Assembly (NCBI GenBank): GCA_036403235.1
Contig: DASWRI010000086.1
Location: forward strand, 11,093-75,092
Origin: JBGTFE01 sp036403235
GTDB lineage: Bacteria; Acidobacteriota; Blastocatellia; Pyrinomonadales; Pyrinomonadaceae
DNA: 64,000 nucleotides
Direction of reading: 5' to 3'
Below the pieces are notes generated by a model. It was not told the origin of the DNA. It made no database searches and saw nothing but the letters and a program-made list of their open reading frames with translations. A program made the translations under genes and the position numbers. Below, piece after piece: positions 1 to 7,692 of this stretch; within the stretch, counting starts at the first letter, position 1, and every line of letters starts with the position of its first letter.

Positions 1-2
1 AG

Positions 3-248
3 GCGACCAATCTGGTTAAGCCGGCATATCCGCAGGCGGCACGTGCCGTGCGCGCCAGCGGCGCGGTCAACGTTCAGGTGACCATCAGCGAAACCGGAAG
101 CGTTATTTCAGCGAGCGCGGTCAGCGGTCATCCGCTTCTGCGACAGGCGGCCGAGCAGGCAGCTCGCTCATCAAAATTTAGTCCGACGCTGCTTTCGGGA
201 CAACCCGTAAAAGTTACCGGAGTTATAGTTTATAATTTCGTTCCGTAA
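3..248 (+). CDS. TonB C-terminal domain protein (5' end outside window)
   Basis: The frame is open from the left edge and ends at TAA 246-248, so only the last ~81 codons are present. The visible part has the TonB C-terminal pattern: PAYPQAARAVRASGAV, then V-x-V-x-I-x-E-x-G, and a terminal strand VTGVIVYNFVP. In this family the domain contacts the TonB box of outer-membrane receptors and transmits ExbB/ExbD-derived force. ExbB and two ExbD genes follow on the same strand. The N-terminal anchor lies outside the window, so a TonB-like energy-transducing protein is inferred rather than shown. Confidence 0.75.
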   Translation, partial: ATNLVKPAYPQAARAVRASGAVNVQVTISETGSVISASAVSGHPLLRQAAEQAARSSKFSPTLLSGQPVKVTGVIVYNFVP

Positions 249-262
249 AAAGAACGACAATC

Positions 263-294
263 GACGGTGAGAGGTTAATTGACTTCTCACCGTC
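263..294 (+). terminator. Hairpin after the TonB-domain gene
   Basis: GACGGTGAGA (263-272) pairs perfectly with TCTCACCGTC (285-294) across a 12-nt loop, followed by AAAATTTTAAT. It lies 15 bp after the stop codon. The U-tract is weak, so it may be an intercistronic processing or attenuation hairpin rather than a full terminator. Confidence 0.45.
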
Positions 295-347
295 AAAATT
301 TTAATCTGCAATCATAATATTTTTTTGATTTCTTTGGAGGAAAAATC

Positions 348-1100
348 ATGACTTTTTTAGTTAGCCTTTTGGGCTTTTTCTTAATGTTTGCCGAAAGCGG
401 CGCACAAACATCAATGTTCAGCCCCTATGAAATTTGGAGAAGTTTAACGTGGGCGGGCGTCGGCGTTATCACCGTTTTGCTGCTGCAATCGGTATATATG
501 ATAGCCGTTGGCATCGAGCGCTATTTGACTTACAGCAAAGCCAAAACGCAATCGCGCCAATACGCTCCGAAAGTAGCGCAGGCGTTGAAAAACAGCAATA
601 TCGACGAAGCCATAAACATCAGCGACAAGCACAAGGATTCGCATCTGGCGATGGTTGTTTCGTCGGGCTTGAAAGAATTTGCGGCGCATCAGGGCAATAC
701 CGATATTTCGGCTGATGAAATGGAAGCTTCGAAACGCGCTTTAGAACGCGCCATCGCGGTTAAAACGGCCGAGCTCAAACGCGGGCTCGCAGGACTCGCG
801 ACGGTCGGTTCGACTGCTCCGTTCGTCGGTTTGTTCGGAACGGTCGTCGGTATTATCGGCGCGTTCCAAGCTTTGAAAGCAAATGAAGGAAACGCGGGTA
901 TCGGAACGGTCGGCGGCGCGATTGCGGAAGCTTTGATTGCGACGGCGTTCGGTATTTTGGTGGCGGTTCCGGCGGTTTGGCTGTTTAACTGGTTTACCAA
1001 TAAAGTTACGAGCTTTGGCGTCGAAATGGAAAACTCCGCTTCGGAATTAGTGGATTATTTCATCAAACAGCGCTCAAAACGCATAGGTAGCGGCGGCTAA
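348..1100 (+). CDS. exbB: MotA/TolQ/ExbB proton channel family protein
   Basis: The 250-aa protein has the three-helix ExbB/TolQ layout: TM1 at about 34-56, a long cytoplasmic segment, then the conserved channel pair at about 146-176 (GSTAPFVGLFGTVVGI) and 185-217 (GGAIAEALIATAFGILVAVP). With ExbD it forms the inner-membrane proton channel that powers TonB. A strong GGAGG at 336-340 supports the ATG at 348. Two exbD genes follow within about 45 bp, so they form one operon. TolQ is an alternative, but a TonB-type protein lies upstream and no TolA/TolB/Pal is seen. Confidence 0.92.
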   Translation: MTFLVSLLGFFLMFAESGAQTSMFSPYEIWRSLTWAGVGVITVLLLQSVYMIAVGIERYLTYSKAKTQSRQYAPKVAQALKNSNIDEAINISDKHKDSHLAMVVSSGLKEFAAHQGNTDISADEMEASKRALERAIAVKTAELKRGLAGLATVGSTAPFVGLFGTVVGIIGAFQALKANEGNAGIGTVGGAIAEALIATAFGILVAVPAVWLFNWFTNKVTSFGVEMENSASELVDYFIKQRSKRIGSGG

Positions 1101-1143
1101 TCTTAGACCTTTTAAGAAGTATAAACAAGGGAGAATATTTGCT

Positions 1144-1581
1144 ATGGCAATGCAAGTCGGCGGAGCCGAAGAGTATAATTCGGAGATTAACGTAACTCCG
1201 ATGGTTGATGTGATGCTGGTTTTGCTGATTATCTTTATGATTGTCACGCCGCTTTTGCAGCAAGGCGTATCAGTTGATATTCCGCGCGAGATGAATAGTC
1301 CCGAAGAAGATCAGGAAATCACCAAAGATACGTCAGTTGTGATTGCAATTCCTGATAACAACAATTTTTATATTGGCAAAGACCCTTATCCGCTTGAGGA
1401 ACTGGCGAAGAAAATCGAAGCTAAAATGAAAAACATGCCGCCCGAAAGGCGAATTGTTTATATCAAGAGCAGCGTCGAGGTAAATTACGGCACGGTCGTT
1501 AAAGCCATCGATGTGATTCGCAAACAGGACGTGGATAAAATCGGTTTAATCGCCGATAAGAAAAAAGGTGTGCCGAAATAA
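1144..1581 (+). CDS. exbD: ExbD/TolR family biopolymer transport protein (copy 1)
   Basis: The 145-aa protein has a short cytoplasmic N-terminus, one TM helix (about 20-40) and a periplasmic domain. The motif INVTPMVDVMLVLLIIFMI carries the conserved membrane Asp (D22) that takes part in proton translocation in ExbD/TolR. AGGGAG precedes the ATG. It lies 43 bp after exbB and 29 bp before a second exbD. Confidence 0.92.
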   Translation: MAMQVGGAEEYNSEINVTPMVDVMLVLLIIFMIVTPLLQQGVSVDIPREMNSPEEDQEITKDTSVVIAIPDNNNFYIGKDPYPLEELAKKIEAKMKNMPPERRIVYIKSSVEVNYGTVVKAIDVIRKQDVDKIGLIADKKKGVPK

Positions 1582-1610
1582 CGAAGCAAAGCTTTTAGGG
1601 AGTAAAAAAT

Positions 1611-2084
1611 ATGGGAATGTCATCAGGTGGCGGCAAGGGAGCGTCGCCAAACATTAATGTAACGCCGTTGATTGACGTTTTGCTGGTGCTTTTAATTATT
1701 TTTATGATTATCGCGCCCTCAAAACCGAGCCGATTTAAGGCACAGGTTCCGGCCGAACCGAAGCCCGACGAACAGACAGCATCAAAACCGAATCCTTTGA
1801 CTTTGGTCGTGTCTATCAATAAAGGCGACTTGAAGGTTACTTTGAACAACGAAGATGCCGGAGACGTCTCAAATACGGAGCTTTTGACCAATAAACTTCA
1901 GCAAATCTTCAAGGATAGAGAAAACAACGGTGTTATCCGCGAAGGAACGAATGAGGTCGAGAAAACGGTTTTTATCAAATCGCCGAAAACTGTCAGCTAC
2001 GGTAATGTCGTCAAAGTTATTGACGGCGTTAAATTCGCCGGCGCAGAACCTATCGGATTGCAGATTGATGATTTGCAGGAATAA
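1611..2084 (+). CDS. exbD: ExbD/TolR family biopolymer transport protein (copy 2)
   Basis: The 157-aa protein is a second ExbD paralogue. It has the same N-terminal NINVTPLIDVLLVLLIIFMI helix with Asp22 but a diverged periplasmic part. Its SD is AGGGAG. Paired ExbD paralogues behind one ExbB suggest a heteromeric channel (inference). The gene is co-directional with the TPR lipoprotein gene that follows. Confidence 0.92.
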   Translation: MGMSSGGGKGASPNINVTPLIDVLLVLLIIFMIIAPSKPSRFKAQVPAEPKPDEQTASKPNPLTLVVSINKGDLKVTLNNEDAGDVSNTELLTNKLQQIFKDRENNGVIREGTNEVEKTVFIKSPKTVSYGNVVKVIDGVKFAGAEPIGLQIDDLQE

Positions 2085-2164
2085 ATTTAGCTTAAATAAA
2101 TAACGGAAACTTGAGGCGAAGACCTTCGGTTTCTGTTATTTTAAGCGGGAAATGGAGTCGAACA

Positions 2165-3043
2165 ATGAGAATCTCTCGTGCAGGGATATTAATCTTAATT
2201 TCATTATCAGTTTTAATCGGAAGTAATTGTGGATATTACAACCGCATTGTCGCCAGAAAAAATCTGGTTGACGGGGCGAAAGCCTACAAGGACAGAAAGT
2301 TTAAGGAAGCCGAACAGCTTTTCCGCGCTGCCGTTAACCGCGACCCGCAGGGAACGAGCGACGAAGGTAAAACCGCACAGCTCTTTCTGGCGCGCACGCT
2401 TCATTCGCAGTATGTCGGTAATCGTTCGGAAACGAGTTTAGCCGAACAGGCTATCGATGCATATAAAAAAGTTCTGGCGGAAAACGTATCCGATAACAGC
2501 TCTTTTAAGGCAGTCGCCAATCTTTATGAAAATCTTAATAAGAATGACGAATGGCTTAAATGGGTAACCGACCGGACAAATAACGAACAGGTTCCGCCCG
2601 ACCAGCGCGCCGAAGCTTTGACATCGCTGGCAGCCAGAAAATACAGCTGCGCCAACGATATTTCGGACACGCCGGAAGTCAAAAAAGAAGTAACCAAGGG
2701 AACAACGAAGGTTTATGAATTTAAGAAACCCGAAAAACCCGAAGATTACGAAACTTTGAAACAATGCACTACGGATGGAATGGCATTGATTGACAGGGCT
2801 TTGGAATTTGACAAAAAAGCGGGCGTCGAATCGGATTCGACATGGTCGTATAAGGCAAATTTGCTGGTTCAGAAAATGCGTCTCGCCGAAATGGACGGCA
2901 AGATCGATGAAAAAGAAGCCATAAAGAAAGATGCCGAAGCGGCTAAAGAAAAGTTTACTGTTTTGGCGGCCGAAAAGAAAAAGAAACAGGACGAAGAAGA
3001 AGCCAAGAAGAAAGCGGCTGAAGAAGCGGCCAATAAAAAGTAA
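2165..3043 (+). CDS. Tetratricopeptide-repeat lipoprotein-like protein
   Basis: The predicted 292-aa protein starts at ATG 2165, preceded by GGAG; a longer TTG-initiated frame from 2111 has no such support. The N-terminus is a hydrophobic signal ending LIGSNC, with a candidate lipidated Cys22, although the lipobox is imperfect. A TPR-like helix pair follows (AKAYKDRKFKEAEQLFRAAV). The C-terminus is a charged Lys/Glu/Ala coiled coil. It closes the TonB/ExbBD operon before a strong terminator, so it may be a periplasmic or membrane accessory of that system. Its specific function is unknown. Confidence 0.75.
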   Translation: MRISRAGILILISLSVLIGSNCGYYNRIVARKNLVDGAKAYKDRKFKEAEQLFRAAVNRDPQGTSDEGKTAQLFLARTLHSQYVGNRSETSLAEQAIDAYKKVLAENVSDNSSFKAVANLYENLNKNDEWLKWVTDRTNNEQVPPDQRAEALTSLAARKYSCANDISDTPEVKKEVTKGTTKVYEFKKPEKPEDYETLKQCTTDGMALIDRALEFDKKAGVESDSTWSYKANLLVQKMRLAEMDGKIDEKEAIKKDAEAAKEKFTVLAAEKKKKQDEEEAKKKAAEEAANKK

Positions 3044-3066
3044 ATTTTTTAATTCAACTTTTATAA

Positions 3067-3110
3067 AAAGTGATGCTCAATTACAATAAAATTGAGCATC
3101 ACTTTTTTTT
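3067..3110 (+). terminator. Rho-independent terminator of the exbB-exbD operon
   Basis: AAAGTGATGCTCAAT (3067-3081) pairs perfectly with ATTGAGCATCACTTT (3091-3105) around a 9-nt loop, and a T-run to 3110 follows. It lies 24 bp after the lipoprotein stop codon. The flanking A-run lets it work on both strands, but the gene order favours plus. Confidence 0.9.
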
Positions 3111-3111
3111 C

Positions 3112-3190
3112 AGGGATGAGGGAAAAGGGCGGAAGGATGAATAAGAGCAACATTTCTTATTCATCCTTCATCTCTCATTCTTTCAGCCCT
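3112..3190. repeat. Palindromic intergenic repeat before the Rel/SpoT start
   Basis: AAGGATGAATAAG (3133-3145) pairs perfectly with CTTATTCATCCTT (3156-3168). The flanks stay partly complementary out to AGGG (3112) and CCCT (3190), with near-repeated GGATGAG/GGATGAA words. It ends 6 bp before the next ATG, which has no Shine-Dalgarno sequence. Confidence 0.7.
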
Positions 3191-3196
3191 TAATTT

Positions 3197-5404
3197 ATGA
3201 TTCGCATCGAAGACATCATCGAGAAAGTCGAAAGAAATCGTCCCGAACCGGACATCGATTTGATTCGGCGCGCGTATTTTTTTTCCGCAAAATATCACAG
3301 CGGTCAAAAGCGCGCTTCGGGCGAACCTTACCTCGTTCATCCTCTCGCCGTCGCGGATATTCTGGCCGAGATGCGGCTCGATGAAACGAGCGTCTCGACC
3401 GGCCTGCTGCACGACGTGGTCGAAGATACGCTGGTCGATTTGGATTTTCTGCGCGAATATTTCGGCGATGAAATCACGCGTCTGGTCGACGGTTTGACCA
3501 AAATTGCGCACATCAGCAATCTCTCGAAAGAAAAACAGCAGGCGGAAAACGTTCGCAAGATGGTTCTGGCGATGACGACGGACGTCCGCGTCGTGCTTAT
3601 CAAGCTCGCCGACCGTCTGCATAATATGCGTACGATGCAGTTTCTGAAACCCGAGAAGCGCGCCCGTATCTCGCAGGAAACGCTCGACATATACGCGCCG
3701 ATTGCGCACCGTCTCGGAATGGGTAAAGTGCGCAGCGAACTCGAAGATTTGTCGTTTCAAAATCTCTATCCCGACGAATACAAAAAGCTCGCCAAGGAAG
3801 TCGACGCGCGCCGGCCGGAGCTCGAAGCGACGCTGCAAAAAATACAAAACACGATTCACGATAAATTGAACGAAAACGACGTGCCTTTTATAAAAATCGA
3901 AGGTCGCGTCAAGCGTCTCTATTCGCTCTGGAAAAAGCTGAAAAAGCAGAAAATCACGATTGACCGCGTTTACGATTTAATCGCCGCCCGAATCATTACC
4001 GAAAACGACAGAAAGAATTGTTACCTCACTCTGAGCGTCATACACGACATCTGGACGCCCGTTCCCGAGCGTTTTAAGGACTGGATTGCGATTCCGCGCG
4101 ATAATCTGTATCAATCGCTCCACACGTCCGTAATCGGCGAAAGCGGGCAATCGTTCGAAGTCCAGATTCGAACCGAGGAAATGCACCAGATTGCCGAAGA
4201 AGGCGTCGCGGCGCACTGGAAATACAAAGAAAAGAAACTCGGCAAGCGCGACGAGGACGAAAGTCTCGACGAGCTTCGCAAAACGGTCGAAAAACTGCTT
4301 CTTCCACTGGTCGAGACGACCGAAGAAAACGAAGATTCGGAAGATTTTATCGAATCGTTAAAGCTCGACCTTTATCCGAAAGACGTTTACGCGTTTACGC
4401 CGATGGGCAAAGTTATACAGCTTCCGCGCGGCGCCACGCCGATTGATTTTGCATACGCGATTCACTCGGAAGTCGGCGACACCTGCACCGGCGCAAAGAT
4501 AAACGGGCGAATCGCGACCTTGAGAAGCGATTTGCAAAACGGCGACGTGGTTGAAATTTTGACGACGAAAGGCTCAAGGCCTTCGTCCGACTGGCTCAAT
4601 CACGTGGTTACGTCGCGCGCGCGAAATCATATTCGTCACTGGATTTCCGAGCAGCAGCGCATCGAATCAATCGAAATCGGGCGCAAGCTTTTGGAGAAAG
4701 AAGCCGAAAAATTTCGTATTTCATCAAAAAAACTGATTAATAACGACGATGAAATGAAACGCATCGCCAACGAATACGGCCTCGGCCGACCGGACGATTT
4801 GCTGGCCTCAATCGGCTACGGCAAAACTCTGCCGCGAAACGTTTTAGCGAAATTCCTCGGGCCTGAAAAATTTGCCGAGCTCGACCCGGAAAAGAAAGCC
4901 GAGACGCGTCTGCAAAGCGGAATGAAAGCCGTCAAGAAATTTATCGGCATGGGCGAGGACGCGATTGTCGTCAAAGGCGTCGATAATCTGATGACGACGC
5001 GCGCCAATTGCTGCAATCCGCTTCGCGGCGAGGAAATTATCGGTTATATTTCGCTCGGGAAAGGCATCATCGTTCACAATAAGCGCTGCAAAAACGTCTC
5101 GCATCTGATGACCAATAAAGAACGCATCGTCGATGTCGAATGGGCGAAAAACGACAAGGACGAGATTCAATCAATCAGACTTCTGGCGACGACCGAAAAC
5201 CGTACGGGAATGCTCGCCGGAATCACAAACGCGATTGCCGAAATCAAAACCGGAATTCGCGACGCGCGCGCCAACGTTTCCAAAGACGACATCGGCCTAA
5301 TCGAAGTGACGGTCGAGGTTTTCGACAAAAAACATCTCGACCGCGTAATCAGCTCCATTGAACAAGTTCCGGGCGTGATTGATGTCGAAAGAGTAAACGC
5401 CTAA
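3197..5404 (+). CDS. rsh: Bifunctional (p)ppGpp synthetase/hydrolase (RelA/SpoT homologue)
   Basis: The 735-aa protein has the full long-RSH layout. The HD hydrolase domain (about 25-180) includes HSGQKR...YLVHP and LLHDVVEDT. The synthetase domain (about 235-345) includes RFKDWIAIP, NLYQSLHT and EVQIRTEEMH. A TGS domain (about 395-455, DVYAFTPMGKVIQLPRGATP) and a C-terminal ACT domain (about 660-733) follow. Intact HD residues and the RxKD-type motif (RFKD) fit a bifunctional Rel enzyme rather than synthetase-only RelA. It makes and degrades (p)ppGpp in the stringent response. No SD precedes the ATG; a palindromic repeat lies directly upstream. RidA follows at 88 bp. Confidence 0.95.
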   Translation: MIRIEDIIEKVERNRPEPDIDLIRRAYFFSAKYHSGQKRASGEPYLVHPLAVADILAEMRLDETSVSTGLLHDVVEDTLVDLDFLREYFGDEITRLVDGLTKIAHISNLSKEKQQAENVRKMVLAMTTDVRVVLIKLADRLHNMRTMQFLKPEKRARISQETLDIYAPIAHRLGMGKVRSELEDLSFQNLYPDEYKKLAKEVDARRPELEATLQKIQNTIHDKLNENDVPFIKIEGRVKRLYSLWKKLKKQKITIDRVYDLIAARIITENDRKNCYLTLSVIHDIWTPVPERFKDWIAIPRDNLYQSLHTSVIGESGQSFEVQIRTEEMHQIAEEGVAAHWKYKEKKLGKRDEDESLDELRKTVEKLLLPLVETTEENEDSEDFIESLKLDLYPKDVYAFTPMGKVIQLPRGATPIDFAYAIHSEVGDTCTGAKINGRIATLRSDLQNGDVVEILTTKGSRPSSDWLNHVVTSRARNHIRHWISEQQRIESIEIGRKLLEKEAEKFRISSKKLINNDDEMKRIANEYGLGRPDDLLASIGYGKTLPRNVLAKFLGPEKFAELDPEKKAETRLQSGMKAVKKFIGMGEDAIVVKGVDNLMTTRANCCNPLRGEEIIGYISLGKGIIVHNKRCKNVSHLMTNKERIVDVEWAKNDKDEIQSIRLLATTENRTGMLAGITNAIAEIKTGIRDARANVSKDDIGLIEVTVEVFDKKHLDRVISSIEQVPGVIDVERVNA

Positions 5405-5491
5405 AACCCCAAGTCCCGTCTGCTAACTTTGCTTTTAGCTTTTAATCTGTTAAAATTCGCCTTTTGCTTGAGTAAAAAAAGAGCAAACCGT

Positions 5492-5875
5492 ATGACGATG
5501 AAAGAGATAATTTCGACTGAAAACGCGCCGGGCGCAATCGGGCCTTATTCGCAAGCCGTAAAGACGGGAAACATGGTTTTTTGTTCGGGACAAATCCCGA
5601 TTGACCCGAAAACGGGACAATTCGTCTCGGAGGACGCGGCGGAACAGACCGAACAGGTTTTGAAAAATTTGAGTGCCGTGCTCGAAGCGGCGGGAACGAG
5701 CTTGAATAACGTCGTCAAGACGACCGTGTTTTTAGCCGATATGAACGATTTCACGGCGATGAACGAGGTTTACACGAAGTATTTCAGCGAAAACAAACCG
5801 GCGCGGGCGACGGTTCAGGCAGCACGTCTGCCGCGAGACGCGCGCGTCGAGATTGAATGCATCGCCGTAGTGTAA
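5492..5875 (+). CDS. ridA: RidA family reactive enamine/imine deaminase
   Basis: The 127-aa product has the family length and the RidA pattern: NAPGAIGPYSQAV near the start, FCSGQIPIDP, and ARATVQAARLPRDARVEIECIAV at the end with the conserved active-site Arg. RidA hydrolyses 2-aminoacrylate and related enamines released by PLP enzymes. ATG 5492 and ATG 5498 (MKEIISTEN) are both possible; an upstream TTG at 5429 would add an unsupported extension. Only a weak GAG precedes the start. Confidence 0.92.
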   Translation: MTMKEIISTENAPGAIGPYSQAVKTGNMVFCSGQIPIDPKTGQFVSEDAAEQTEQVLKNLSAVLEAAGTSLNNVVKTTVFLADMNDFTAMNEVYTKYFSENKPARATVQAARLPRDARVEIECIAVV

Positions 5876-5946
5876 GTCGCAAGCGTCAGGTCGAAAGTCA
5901 AAGGTCAAAATTAATTGACTTCGACGTAAGACATTAAACTTTCGAC

Positions 5947-5988
5947 AAAATGAAAATGCCAAACGTGAAATATTTCTCACACTTGGCA
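5947..5988 (-). terminator. Terminator of rpmB
   Basis: Read on the minus strand, TGCCAAGTGTGA pairs with TCACGTTTGGCA (including two G-U pairs) around GAAATATT, followed by the U-rich TTTTCATTTT (5947-5956). It begins 30 bp after the rpmB stop codon. A short GTCAAAG/GTCAAAA heptamer pair lies next to it at 5895-5910. Confidence 0.65.
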
Positions 5989-6017
5989 ACCAAATTAAAA
6001 AGTTAAATCTCAAAGAT

Positions 6018-6212
6018 TTACACAGCTTTGACAATTTTGCCGGATTTAATACAGCGAGTGCAAACTTTCATTCGTCCGTTTCCGCCGGCAGGCAGTTGAA
6101 CGCGAATCGATTGCAGGTTCGGATTAAAGCGACGACGAGTTTTGTTGTTAGCATGTGAAACATTGTTTCCGAATTGCGGACCTTTTCCGCAGACATCGCA
6201 TCGTTTTGCCAT
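6018..6212 (-). CDS. rpmB: 50S ribosomal protein L28
   Basis: The 64-aa protein matches L28 throughout: MAKRCDVCGKGPQFGNNVSH, then RRRFNPNLQ and MKVCTRCIKSGKI. Two CxxC pairs (C5/C8 and C51/C54) mark the zinc-binding form. The ATG at 6212 is preceded (minus strand) by GGAGG. The gene is monocistronic, diverges from the SurA-like gene and has its own terminator. Confidence 0.95.
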   Translation of the reverse strand: MAKRCDVCGKGPQFGNNVSHANNKTRRRFNPNLQSIRVQLPAGGNGRMKVCTRCIKSGKIVKAV

Positions 6213-6359
6213 AATTATTTAAAAGCCTCCAAAAAAATAATACCGAGGTATATAAGAACGAGTTTGCGTACAAACTCAAAAACAAGATTTATAACAAAAA
6301 GTTTAAGGTTAAGTCAAGTAATGATAGATACAGTTAATTTTAGAGGAGTAAAAGCCACA

Positions 6360-7598
6360 GTGCGAAATACTAATTTTAGGTTTTTAACAATCGCTGTTTT
6401 AGCTTTTGTTATCTTAGCTTTGACGGGCTGCCCGACCGGCGGTTCGGGCAACGGTTCGACCACCGGGCCGCCCGACCCGAACGAAACCGCGGCCAGCGTC
6501 AATGGAAAAGCGATTAAGCTCGAAGAAGTCGAAAAAGCCGTCAAGGCGCAGGGCCAGGGACAGGAAGCGAAATTTTCGCCGCTCGAACTGGCGTCGGCGC
6601 GTCTGAGCGTTTTGCAGCAGTTGATTCAAGCCGAAGTTTTATATCAGAAAGCCGAAAAGGAACAAGCCGTTCCGAACGACGAAGATGTAAATGCGGAAGT
6701 CAACAAGCGAAAAAACGCAAGCGGCCTGTCGCAGGAAGAATTTGAACGCCAGATGAAAGAAGCGGGCGAAACCGAGCAAAGCTGGCGCGAAAACGTGAAA
6801 AGAGAGCTCGCGCTGCAAAAGCTTCAGGACAAAATAACGAACAAGGTCGAATCGCCGAAGGAAGACGAAATCAAAGCGTTTTACGAAGGCAACAAAGACC
6901 AGTTCAAAAACAAGCGCGGCGCGCAGCTCGCCGCCATCGTGATTGACCCGACCAACAGCGGCGAAGGCGACACGACGAGAGACGAAGCCGAAGCTAATCT
7001 GAAGGCCAAGGAAATTGGCTCGCGCGCCTTGACCGGCAGCGATTTTGCGACGCTCGCGCGTGAAAACAGCGAAGACCTGCAGACGCGCTCGAACGGCGGC
7101 GACTGGCGCTATTTTACCGAAGACGAGCTGAAACAAACTCTCGGCGCGGGCGTTGCCGATTTCATTATGAACAAAATGCAAAACGGCCAGATTATCCCGC
7201 AGGCGATTCCGCTCGAAGGAAAAATTCTCATCATCAAGCTCCAGCGCAAGCAGGAAAAAGACGAGGATGTGACTTTGGAAACGCCGGGCACGCGCCAGCG
7301 CGTCACCGAGCTTTTGATTAATGCGCGCAAAAATCTTTTGTGGCAGTCATATATGGCGATTGCGATGAACGAAGCGAAGGTCGAAAACTTCCTCGCGCAG
7401 AAGGTCATCAATAATCCGAACGAACTGAGCGGCGCTCGTCCGGCGGGCGCGATGACTCCGGCAAACACGAACACCAACGCGAATGCAAACGCCAATACGA
7501 ACGCGAATGTAAACGCTAACATCGCTCCGAAAAATGCGAATGCAAACGCCAACGTGAAACCGGCGGCGAAAGCCAACGCCAACACGAATACGAAATAA
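6360..7598 (+). CDS. SurA/PrsA-like peptidyl-prolyl isomerase lipoprotein
   Basis: GTG 6360 with AGAGGAG upstream gives 412 residues. The signal peptide ends LALTGC, with lipidated Cys24. An N-terminal SurA-type chaperone domain follows (NGKAIKLEEVEKAVK, a QQLIQAEVLYQKAEKE helix). A parvulin-like domain (about 165-290) includes FATLARENSEDLQTRSNGGD. The last ~45 residues are an Asn/Ala/Thr linker. It probably folds envelope proteins at the periplasmic face of the membrane. An ATG at 6321 is in frame but would add 13 residues before the signal peptide. Confidence 0.82.
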   Translation: MRNTNFRFLTIAVLAFVILALTGCPTGGSGNGSTTGPPDPNETAASVNGKAIKLEEVEKAVKAQGQGQEAKFSPLELASARLSVLQQLIQAEVLYQKAEKEQAVPNDEDVNAEVNKRKNASGLSQEEFERQMKEAGETEQSWRENVKRELALQKLQDKITNKVESPKEDEIKAFYEGNKDQFKNKRGAQLAAIVIDPTNSGEGDTTRDEAEANLKAKEIGSRALTGSDFATLARENSEDLQTRSNGGDWRYFTEDELKQTLGAGVADFIMNKMQNGQIIPQAIPLEGKILIIKLQRKQEKDEDVTLETPGTRQRVTELLINARKNLLWQSYMAIAMNEAKVENFLAQKVINNPNELSGARPAGAMTPANTNTNANANANTNANVNANIAPKNANANANVKPAAKANANTNTK

Positions 7599-7621
7599 AT
7601 TCGTTAGAGCGACTATTAATC

Positions 7622-7672
7622 AGTGACGAGGGACGAGTGAAAGAATTTTCTTTTCTCTCGTCCCTCGTCACT
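7622..7672. repeat. Palindromic heptamer repeat before the ABC-F start
   Basis: AGTGACGAGGGACGAG (7622-7637) and CTCGTCCCTCGTCACT (7657-7672) form a perfect 16-bp stem with a 19-nt loop. ACGAGGG/ACGAGTG 7-bp words are visible, and TCTC words continue to 7687. The ATG at 7693 has no SD. Confidence 0.8.
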
Positions 7673-7692
7673 TGTCTCTCATCTCTGATTTT